Positions 53,517 to 62,277 of a stretch of 64,000 bases of DNA are shown here, one piece after another. A program made the position numbers and the translations under genes. How positions within the stretch are numbered: the stretch's first letter is position 1; each line of letters starts with the position of its first letter. A model generated the notes under the pieces. The model worked only from the letters and a program-made list of their open reading frames with translations. It did not search any database and was not told the origin of the DNA. Source of the stretch: Sabellastarte sp. h YS-2021 (Eukaryota; Annelida; Polychaeta; Sabellida; Sabellidae); assembly GCA_964017235.1 (NCBI GenBank), contig OZ024931.1, positions 20,126,189 through 20,190,188 of the forward strand, in the 5' to 3' direction.

Positions 53517-53730
53517 ACGAAAAAGATGAACTGACGTCACTCTGTCTGGACAGGAAGCAAGTATGATGCGCCACCTAGCGAATGCACACTACTGACCGGT
53601 CCTGCCAGTATTATATACAGGACGTCTTTTTCTGGCGTTTGGCGGGACCGGTCGCGCCGACCGGTAAAGCAATTGTCCATTGGATAGGGTATTAACTTAT
53701 AAAAATTTAATTTACTTATTAAATTTGCAA
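53517..53730 (+). repeat. Right inverted terminal repeat of DIRS copy 1
   Basis: Complement of the left terminal repeat (47618-47781), followed by the distinct outer end 53674-53728 that the internal region also carries. Confidence 0.92.
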
Positions 53731-53990
53731 AATAATCCGTGTATGCCGTAAAATCTACAAAATTTAAAACCACAGTTCCTCAAGGACACCAAACAAAAAA
53801 GATGAAGTGACGTCATATCCACCTGGTGAGTGGAGAAGGCATTAACCAAGTAGTGAGTGAGGGCGATCTTATTAGTCCAACCAGAGAAATCAATACATCT
53901 TTTTCTGATGTTTAGCAGGAGTTTTTTTGCAAAGGATAATTGGTGTATGTCTGTTAGAGAAGATATATTAACACAATAAAAGGTGACACT
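53731..53990 (-). repeat. Decayed terminal repeat of an older DIRS-like element
   Basis: Diverged version of the DIRS terminus. It has AAAAAGATGAAGTGACGTCAT and CATCTTTTTCTGATGTTTAGC, in the order of AAAAGATGAACTGACGTCAC and CGTCTTTTTCTGGCGTTTGG at 53524-53644, and ends near ATATTAACACAATAAAA. It shows that DIRS copy 1 inserted at the edge of an older relative, read on the minus strand. Confidence 0.65.
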
Positions 53991-54306
53991 GCTGCAAGGC
54001 CATGACATTTTATGCTAGTATTTCCTTCCCTCCAACTACACTTTTGGGCACTGTACATATTTCCTAATTGATAAACATAGCCTCAAATGACCAAAGAAAC
54101 AATTTCAAAGACGCTCTGACAGCCCAGTTCTTTACCGACGCTGTACAGTTACTTCATGGCAGTGTCAGTTTCTGTAAAACCTCACAGTACCATTTTTTCC
54201 ATATGGCAAAAAGTCAATAAAATCATTCCACCGTTTTGCTTAATCCTTACAACTGGTTACCCTATTTTCTTTTTTGAAGTAACTGATTTATCTGGGTTTG
54301 TATTTA

Positions 54307-54530
54307 TTTATTTTGGGTTTTATGACGCTTTCAACGCTGAACAGGTCATATCACGATGAGTAGTTGGGACGGCAGAGGAAACCAGTACATACAGTTGGTC
54401 AAGGTTCTGTACTGTAAACTGCCGACCAATGGCAAGCAACTACCAGCTTTCCCACTTGAGGTTGGGGTGGGAACCAAATCCCGATCTCAGAGGAGGTAGG
54501 CGAGAGTGTTACCACTCTGCCACCGTGGCC
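54307..54530 (-). mobile_element. tRNA-derived SINE, copy 6 (minus strand, 16-bp duplication)
   Basis: Full-length copy of the family. TCTGGGTTTGTATTTA is duplicated at 54291-54306 and 54531-54546. Confidence 0.9.
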
Positions 54531-54606
54531 TCTGGGTTTGTATTTACATACGCATTTAAGTTATTCACTTAGGCACAACCATGTGGTGGTATGACATGCA
54601 CACAGT

Positions 54607-54894
54607 TCAAGAATATTTCCGTGTAGCCTTTTTTCCCCAACCAACAACAGACCTTTTACTGAGTCTCGTTCCAAGTGAGCGTCCCAACCTGTGTTTGAGG
54701 TGTTGGTATTGATTTTGCCACCACTCTAGATGAGCTGAAAAGGTCCAAGGAAGGAGGATGCCCATCGAATGAGGATATCTCCAGTTCTCTTTGTGATGCC
54801 ACTGAAAGGGTCTCATGTGAAGACGACCCTCTGGGGCCATCTTCTCCGTTGAGGTGAGCAACTCAATGAGCGACATCAAACATCTTGTAGTCAA
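54607..54894 (-). pseudogene. DIRS RT fragment, diverged, minus strand
   Basis: The minus strand reads LMSLIELLTSTEKMAPEGRL, HMRPFQWHHKENWRYP and LEWWQNQYQHLKH. This aligns with the RT thumb/connection region of both DIRS copies (FMSLIGLSTATEKQVPLGRL, HMRPIQWHLKSNWRIP, LQWWL). It is another, more diverged DIRS lineage. A Harbinger-type end follows at 54912. Confidence 0.75.
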
Positions 54895-54911
54895 AGCAGG
54901 CCCGAATCTAA

Positions 54912-56945
54912 TAGGGGTGTTCCACTGGGGTCAACTTGACAGTAATTAGGTATTTTTTTGAGGGTCGGGAGCAATGTTTACAGTCGGTTGTAGTTTCCTG
55001 GCTTATTGCAGTGGATCGTCAAAATATCAAACATGTTTTTCACCAACTCTGTATCCAGACTGTGGCTCCCCCCACCTGGTAACCATCCTGTTAGAGATTT
55101 CTATGGCTTGTCAGACACACTTCCTGTCTTGTCCTATACGTTTACCATCTTGTCTTGAATAACTTGCCGTCCTGTGCTGGTTAAGTACCAGGACTCCCCC
55201 TATAGACAGGCTGGCTACAAGAATCGCCCATACTTGAAAGCAAACAGGCCTGTCATAAACATTACAGACCTGACTTGGAAGGGAAGTCTCCCAGAAGAGT
55301 CAGTAACATCTCAGCAGGACAAGCTGGGAACACATATAGACAACCCGTTTGCAATGCATTATTTGGAATATGGACTACATCTGGCAGCGTTTCAAGAATA
55401 GGAGTTTGTTTTTTAACAATTATCTAGGGCAGTGTTCAGTTGAAGCTGTCTGACTTTATATTTTAGGATTTTTTTTATAAAATGCTGCTTATTAACAATG
55501 GGTCCTAGGAAGGGCAGCATTGTGTTCCTGAATTTGAGCTAGGGGACACAGTTGCAGATATCCAGTTGAGAGGGCGAAGGAGGCAAGAGAAAGGGAGGAG
55601 GTACAGAAACAGAGGGAGGAGAAGGCCCGGAGGGAGGAGGCAAGAATGAAGGAAACACACTTGCAAGAGGAGGGAGTTGCAGAAAAAAGGGCCAGGACAG
55701 AGAAAAGCGACACTGAAACAGAGGCTGGAGGAGAGGCAGGAACAATCATGATACAAGAAGATAACCAACATCTACCCGACGGACTCGGAAGCTATTGTGG
55801 ACTTTGTATGTGAAGGGCCATTAGGAGTTGTAAAACAAGACTAATGAACATTTCAAGGACAAAGCAAGGAAGGAGTATCTCTAAGAGAGTTTCACTAACA
55901 GTCGCAAGCTGTCTGTCAAAGTGTGTAAGACCTGGATTGATTCGCAAAGGACACGTTACAGCAAGCTGACGCAATCAAAGTCTTGACAGGCCCTGAAAGA
56001 AATGACAGAAAGTCAGAACTGGATACAGGATAACTTTGGATTCCTGGGGTCGCACATTAGATGCAGGAGACTCAGCAAATGGTCAGGCTTCAAGTCCCAG
56101 GCCCGAGCAGCCAGTTCTTCAGAACACGAAATCACCACAGCTTCAATCGACACGGATAGTATGGAGATCAGCATGCTGTCAACAGACACCACATTACATC
56201 CTTAACAAGTCACGGGCCCCACCGACAGTTTCAGGGCACCTTTGGACGACCAGCAGGTCATGGACCAGTTCATACAGGAGAACCATGCCGTCATCATTCC
56301 TCAGGCAAAAGCAGGAGACAACACATACAGTCTTCTGCAATTACCTGGCGTCGGAGGTGGAGGGATTAGAAGATAAAGACATTTAGAAACGAGGCTGTGA
56401 ATCTTCTTAGCAGCATTCAAGGCAGGGCAGAAGAATGCAGTCACCAGCCCCAGTAACAACAGCACAGGCACTTCCACGAAGCTCAAGTGCAACTTCAACA
56501 TTTGTGCCACACAACATTTAAACAGCCACAGCAGCCAGTACCAGCTGCAAGGGAATCTTAACCATCCCAGAGACTCAGATACCAGCAAGCCAGGTCATCA
56601 AACCCGCTAAGCAGAGCCAAGTGGCAACCAAAGGACAGCAGCAGCAATCCAGAGGGCAGCCGACTTCCTTCCTAGTCATTGACAACCAACAGGCTGGACC
56701 TTCACGACCACTTACCTTCATATTGACAATGGCAAAGCACTTCAACTCTCCGTCAGTTGCCTCTGTCAGTTTTCACCAGCTGACATACAACCAGCAACCG
56801 CCTCTACTCCAACCATCACTGCCTCTCAGCAATATCAGCAGCCACCAGCCCAGCTTCAGCCTCCTCCGCAGTCAGCCGAGACCAAACAGCAGCTGCAGTA
56901 GAAACACTACCATTGCCTCCAATCGATCATTTTCAGGACCACTGC
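54912..56945 (+). mobile_element. Harbinger-family fragment with MADF-like accessory region, copy 2
   Basis: It begins TAGGGGTGTTCCACTGGGGT after TAA (54909-54911), and the sub-terminal sequence GGGAGCAATGTTTACAG is as in 9363 and 28294. Coding relics in several frames follow: a purine-rich Glu/Arg stretch (55550-55740), then a MADF-like region (YPTDSEAIVDFV, ERNDRKSELDTG-type remains, 55770-56100), DTDSMEISMLSTDTT (about 56149-56195), QKQETTHTVFCNYLASEVEG (56318-56360) and a Gln/Pro/Ser-rich tail to about 56945. No transposase and no right terminus were found. The same accessory gene decays at 29043-29660. Confidence 0.62.
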
Positions 56946-57115
56946 AGTAAACTCTTTAAACGTCCATTTCAGGACCACACAAAACTTCCCAAAACAATGA
57001 ATAACTGCTGTTTAAAAAATTCCCAAACAAGAAGCATTACACTGCTTTGTCATTGTTGGTTCTTTAACATACACCATTGATTTATGGTAAAATTAAGAAA
57101 GAACCAGCTGGCTAA

Positions 57116-57830
57116 TTGTCAGATACATATCGCAGGGCCAAATCAATTAAGTCCCAGTTTGAGCAAATGTGGTGTAAAGACAGGTCTCAGTTGAGCAGAA
57201 CTAGATTGCGCAAACAGATTGCCCAGTGCAACTCAATTATCAACAGAGACAAGGCTGAATACTACAGCACTGTCATCAATGACAATAGCCGAGACCCAAA
57301 GAAGTTATGGCAGGTGCTACAAGTTCTTTATAAGGGCCGCAAGATGACTCTTCCTCCTCACCAGTCAGACAAATCATTGGCTAATTAATCTGCTTCCTTC
57401 TTCACGCAAAAAATCTAAAAGATCCGAGATATGTTTTTTCGATGTCTACCACAACTGTTACAACACCCACGGATTCCCCCCCAACCTGTCTCACTTCAGT
57501 GAGGTCTCAGAGAATAAGATACTTAAGATTATCAAAAATTCCCCAATAGAATCATGTCTTTTAGATCCGGTCCCCACACTTTTCTTCTCAAAGACTGTGT
57601 GGATATTTTACTCCTATCACAAAACTTATCAATCTGTCTTTGATTGAGGGAGTTTTTCCCCAACAATTCAAGAAGGTGGTGGTCACCCCCTTATTAAGAA
57701 AGCATCACTTCAAAGTGATGACTTAAAGAACTATCATCCAGTATCAGGACTGTTTTATGTCAAAATTGGTGGAGCAGGTTGTTGTCAAACAGCTTATGCA
57801 ACACATCAATAGTAACAAGCATTCTGACGC
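57116..57830 (+). pseudogene. CR1/L2-like LINE fragment (endonuclease-RT linker and RT fingers)
   Basis: The open part 57116-57388 contains TRLRKQIAQCNSIINRDKAE, then SRDPKKLWQVLQVLYKGRKM. In broken frames follow NSPIESCLLDPVPTLF-like sequence (about 57540-57590), VVVTPLLRK and MSKLVEQVVVKQLMQHINSN (57757-57816). This is the linker and first RT motifs of a CR1/L2-like LINE, somewhat different from the copies at 5375 and 39056. It is truncated on both sides. Confidence 0.75.
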
Positions 57831-57943
57831 ATGCATTTATCTCCTGCCAAATAAATTAGATGTACTAAAGATAGTGGAATATAAATTTTCTTGTGAGATG
57901 GAGGCACATGTAGAAGTGACAATAAGAGGCACTTTAATGTTGG

Positions 57944-58364
57944 ACTGCAATACCTTTAAAGACAAAAGGCATTTACTCATTTTAGTAGCTATTACTCTGC
58001 CATCCAAAGAGCTACAGTTCTGCAAGTTTATTATGTAGTAGATCAACCCAAAGTAGGTAAAGGACATATTTAGAAGAAATTGCCCATCTGTAACACTTTT
58101 AGAGATAAAAGACATTTACTCATTTTAGTACCTGTTACTCAGCTAGGCAAAGAGCTACAGTTGTGCAACTTTACTGTGTGGTAGATCACCCAATAGTAGG
58201 TGAACAACTTGTTTAGAAGAAATTGCCTATCTGCAATACTTTTAGAGATTAAAGACATATACTCATTTTAGCAGGTATATGACTCAGCTATGCAAAGAGC
58301 TATAGATGTACAACTTCACTATGTGGTAGATCACCCAAAAGGTGAATCAGTTATTCAGAAGAAT
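57944..58364. repeat. Tandem array, unit about 143 bp, nearly three copies
   Basis: Unit starts CTGCAATACCTTTAAAGAC at 57944, CTGTAACACTTTTAGAGAT at 58088 and CTGCAATACTTTTAGAGAT at 58231. Each includes AAAGAGCTA(C/T)AG and GTAGATCA(A/C)CC. The last unit is cut by the DIRS terminus at 58365. Confidence 0.82.
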
Positions 58365-58631
58365 TTGCAAATTTAATAAGTAAATTAAATTAAAGTTAAT
58401 ACCCATCCAATGGACAATATGCTAAACCGGTCGGCGCAGACCGCCCCGCAAACGTCAAAAAAATGACGTCCTGCGTTTCCACCGGCTGGCCGGTCCTCAC
58501 ACTGCACTCGCCAGGTGGCGCATCGTACTTCCTTCCTGTCTAGACAACCTGACGTCATAGCATCTTTTTTGTTGTCTAAATGTATTAGACCCGTAGTAAG
58601 CTGATGGCGGGGTCGGTGGGAGGGTCTTGTG
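58365..58631 (-). repeat. Right terminal repeat of DIRS copy 2
   Basis: The outer end GCAAATTTAATAAGTAAATT begins at 58367, with TT at 58365-58366 as the junction dinucleotide (AA on the other strand, as in copy 1). The inner part follows the 53517-53673 repeat with substitutions (CCAGGTGGCGCATCGTACTT). Confidence 0.85.
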
Positions 58632-58722
58632 TGTCCATTGGATAGGGTATTAACTTATAAAAATTTAATTTACTTATTAAATTTGCAATTTTATTGCGTT
58701 AATACATCCTATCCAATGGACA
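58632..58722 (-). repeat. Internal complementary region of DIRS copy 2
   Basis: Matches 53363-53455 in the opposite orientation almost base for base, including the 15-bp arms TGTCCATTGGATAGG and CCTATCCAATGGACA. It is better conserved than the coding parts of the two copies. Confidence 0.92.
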
Positions 58723-59079
58723 ATATGCTGAATAACTACCGCTTGGTCGGTGGGTAAGTTACTAGGGACTTAAGTGAACTCAGAAAAGAACTAACAAAAT
58801 TTCCTCCAAGCCTGGGTCGACCTTGAGGTCGGCAAGACCCTTAAGGCTATAGTCGGTCAACAGAAACCGGTTAATTGGTCCAAACCGACTCGCCTCCCCC
58901 CCTTTTTTTACAGACTTGCTCTGAGGTAGGGGAAGAGAGGGATGAGTTCAGTCCCTTAGGAAATAAACCACCCGAAGGAAGCATGTCAGAGTTTTTTTTT
59001 ATGCTTCTTAAATATATATATACACTATTTACATATGCACAATTATTTACATATGTATAGATCTCCTCCCTGTCCTGGG
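58723..59079. other. 3' non-coding part of DIRS copy 2
   Basis: No gene. Similar in reverse complement to 53035-53362 of copy 1 (AATAACTACCGCTTGGT, then a C-rich/T-rich tract and GGAAATAAAC). Confidence 0.7.
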
Positions 59080-60149
59080 CTACTGGTGGACCTGTTGAGC
59101 AGCCACCACAGGTCCCAGGTGGTAAAGCTCGGAATCAGCCCAAGCCACATCCTTCAGGTAAAATTGTGTGAAGGTATTATGTGATTTCCAATGGCAGGCT
59201 GACAAAATCTGTTCTAAGGAAACTCCTGATTGGAAGGCCTTAGAAGCAGCAAAGGCCCTGACATCATGGGCTTTTATTTGATGCAATGAGTGGGCCTGGT
59301 GATCAGAGAGCTCATAACAAAGGATCACAGTTTGCTTGATCCAGGAGGAGATGGTGGCAGGGGAGATGTCTTTGTCGAAGCCTTTCTTAAAAGAGACAAA
59401 AACTAGCTCCTTATTCTGCCTGAGGCCTGAGGTTCTGTCCAAGTAGTAGAGCAAGGCTCTGACTGGGCAGAGGGACCTATCAGACTTGAGGGATTTGTCC
59501 AGAGTTGGTGCCAGGGCTGGAATAACCACTGGGGCAACACTATCTGGGCCCTCTTTGGCCAGCTGATTCTTAGAAAGAAAGCTGGGTGATGGCTACAGAG
59601 ACACCTTGGACCAGTCGGACTGGTGTCTGATATTCTTGTGCTGCCAAGCATGTATCTCACTTCTTCTCTTACCCGAACCGAGGGCTAAGAGGAAAACAGT
59701 TTTGAAGGTCAAGTGCTTTAGTGATGCTTCTTTGAGAGGCTCAAAGGGAGCCTTGGTCAGTTGGTGTAATACCAAGGAGAGGTTCCAGGAGCGGATTCCC
59801 CTCCGACCCTTGGGTCTGTCTCTATGAAACTATCCAGGAGACAGGCGAAATTTTCATCTTTGCTGATGTTACGGGGCGAGTTCCCCAGCTTATCAGCAAT
59901 GGCAGATCTGTAACCATCAATGGTGCTGGGCTGTAACTTCCTGTCCTGGAAGAGGTACAAAAGAAAGTCTGCCACTGACTTCACAGGTGGTGACCTGAAG
60001 TCCACCTTATGATTGATGCACCACTTTGTAAAAATGGCCCACTTTGCCTCGTAGACTGATCTGGTTGACCCTCTTTGCGGAGCCTCAATTCTTGCTGCCA
60101 CCGCCTCAGAGAAACCCTGCCCCTTGAAAGCTGTGGCTCTAAGAGCCAT
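59080..60149 (-). pseudogene. DIRS tyrosine recombinase, copy 2, with frameshift and stop
   Basis: Sister of 51544-53034. The N-terminal core-binding part is at 60149-59790 (GFSEAVAARIEAPQRGSTRS). A frameshift lies near 59800, and the catalytic Arg motif is intact at about 59685-59655 (GSGKRRSEIHA). An in-frame stop lies just after KVSL near 59595. The rest (59529-59080) keeps HDVRAFAASKAFQSG and CHWKSHNTFTQFYL. All catalytic residues survive but the frame does not. The upstream part of the frame (60686-60189) is also open and overlaps the methyltransferase-like frame. Confidence 0.88.
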
Positions 60150-62271
60150 GCATGGAGATTTAAGTTTGTCAGACTTCTGTGAGGGGTCTTACTGAAGGGT
60201 TGAGTCAGGAGGTTGGGCAGCTGGGGCAAGAGCAATGGGATCTGACTGGACATCTCCACCAGGTCCCCAAACCATGGCATGTTGGGCCACCCCAGGGCAA
60301 TAAGGATCAACCTTTGGAATGGGGAGTCCTGCAACTTCTCCACCACTTTGCCCAATATGGCTGTCAGTGGGAAGGCATATGCGTCCAGATTCTCCCATGG
60401 CAGGCTGAGTGCATCCACTGCAGTGGCCATGGGGTCCGGGACTGGTGATACAAACAGGGGCAATTTGTTGCTGAATCTCGTGGCAAAGAGATCTATTTGA
60501 GGCTGGTGCCACCTGTTGCACAAGGTCTGAAAAACCTCTGGAAGGAGGGACCATTCTGTTTGGATGGTCTGGCCTAACCTGGATAGTTTGTCTGCCACTA
60601 CAATTAAACGGCTTGGAATGTGTCGGGCCTTTAGAGTCACTTGTTTCCCGGTGCACCAGGTCAAGATTCTCCAAAGTAGGGCACACAGTGGGCCCGACCT
60701 CATGCCTCCTTCCTTGTTGATGTAGGACACTACTGTGGTGTTGTCAGTTGCTATCAGAACCATTTTGCCCACATATAGGTCTTGGAACTCTTTTAAAGCT
60801 AGAAACACCGCTTTTAGTTCCAGGTAGTTTATATGCAATTTGCTTTCTGGCAGGGACCAGGTTCCTCTGGCAATGAACTCGTTTAAGTGAGCGCCCCACC
60901 CTTTTTTTGATGCATCTGTAAAGATTTGCAGAGCATGTTGTATGGGTGTAATGGTTGGCCTGTGAGGACATTGTCTTCCCACAGCCACCATTGTAAGTGA
61001 GGATGTAGAGATCTGGGTAGAGGAATCACTTTCTCTAACGATTCTGGTATCCTCCAATTGCTTTTGAGATGCCATTGAATGGGCCTCATGTGTAGTCTGC
61101 CTAGGGGAACTTGTTTTTCTGTGGCTGTTGACAGGCCTATCAAGGACATGAACTCCCTTACCGAATAAGTCGGTAGGGAAATAAGTTCCAGTATTTTTTC
61201 TTGCAGGCTTTGCCACCAGTCCGGTGTCGGTCGGACACGACCGGACTCGAGGTCGAATTGGTAACCTACGAAGTTGAAAACTTGTTTTGGTTCCAGTTCC
61301 GACTTTTCTATGTTCACCAGCCAACCTAAATCCTGGCACATTTTCACTAGGACCTGTGTGTGTTGGAGACAGACCCGGTGGGATGTGGCTCTCACCAACC
61401 AGTCGTCTAGGTATTGGTGGATCCTTATACCCTTTTGAATGGCCATCACTTTTACCTCCTTTGCTATAATAATGAACTCCATGGGCGCTGTCGACAGACC
61501 GAATGGCAGTGCTTTGAACTGGTAGGTCTGGCCTTGGATATGAAATCTCAAGTACTTCCTAGACTGTTCCTGTATCGGAATATGGAAGTAAGCGTCCTTG
61601 AAGTCTATGGAGGTTACCCACTCTCCCTGTTGGAGTGATGTCCTGATGGTTTCCGGTGTCTCCATCTTGAATCTTTCGGTCTTGAGGAAAAGGTTCAGAT
61701 TGCTTAGGTCTAAGATCGGCCTCCACTTGTTGTTGGGTTTTGGGACTAAAAATAGTCGGTTGAAAACAGTGAGATCTGTTTGTGAACTAGTTCTATGGCA
61801 TTTTTGTCCATAAGCTGATGTAATGCCTCTAACAGTTTGAGGTTTCTGTGAGGATTGCCATAACAGCTTATGACTGTGGGAGTTCTTGACAAGTTCGGCC
61901 GGATCCGAAAGGGGAGGGTGTAGCCCTCTTTCAGGATTTGAACTACTTTCGGACTGGCACCCAGATCTAACCACTTTTTCCAAAAGTTTTGGAGTCTGGC
62001 CCCTACAGGCAGATTTGTGACAACATTGGGAGCATTTATAACAGGATTTACACAAGACAATGGAATGACACAAGAAACACTTTTCACAGACTTTAATTTG
62101 TTTTTCTTGAAGTATCAGCCTGCTGCCCCGGGACTTATTTCGTTCTTTTGAGAATGCCCGGGCGCAGTATGAACAAAATGTACAATATCTAGCTTTACAT
62201 TTGAAAAAGTGTTCATTGTCTTTACTGTGGGGCTCCCGGCCAGCAGCAGAGGCTTCAACAGAATTACACAT
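59981..62271 (-). pseudogene. DIRS Cys-rich leader, RT, RNase H and methyltransferase-like ORF, copy 2
   Basis: The minus-strand ATG at 62271 opens a Cys-rich leader (FKCKARYCTFCSYCARAF, then CEKCFLCHSIVLCKSCYKC and SQCCHKSAC), with many C-x2-C pairs suggesting zinc binding. The RT leader (LPVGARLQNFWKKW, EGYTLPFRIRPNLSRTPTVI) is in another frame (62087-61746). RT then reads in the first frame (NRLFLVPKPNNKWRPILDLS, SIDFKDAYFHIPI, LPFGLSTAPMEF) with YLDD at 61413-61402. A single-base deletion near 60948 moves to RNase H (FTDASKKGWGAH, ATDNTTVVSYI), and the methyltransferase-like domain follows (HQPQIDLFATRFSNKLPLFV, YAFPLTAILGKVV). It is in better shape than copy 1, with about three frame changes. 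Confidence 0.88.
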
Positions 62272-62277
62272 TGATTG

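Larger units (their letters stand above)
47580..53730 (+). mobile_element. DIRS-type retrotransposon, copy 1 (6.15 kb), complete termini, gag missing
   Basis: The ends are inverted (47618-47780 against 53517-53673), with different outermost sequences. An internal complementary region (53363-53455) consists of the exact complement of the left end joined to the exact complement of the right end, the hallmark of DIRS elements. Coding order is RT-RNase H-methyltransferase-like, then tyrosine recombinase. The place of gag is taken by a tandem-repetitive ACCGGT-rich region. No target-site duplication is seen, only a shared AA at both junctions (47580-47581, 53729-53730). Confidence 0.93.

Noticed and set aside
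55492-55771. Ser/Pro/Leu/Cys-rich minus-strand reading frames
   Set aside because: They are the complement of a purine-rich Glu/Arg-coding stretch on the plus strand, part of the Harbinger accessory gene.
60179-60500. Plus-strand reading frames opposite DIRS copy 2
   Set aside because: They are the complement of the methyltransferase-like and recombinase frames and show no family similarity.
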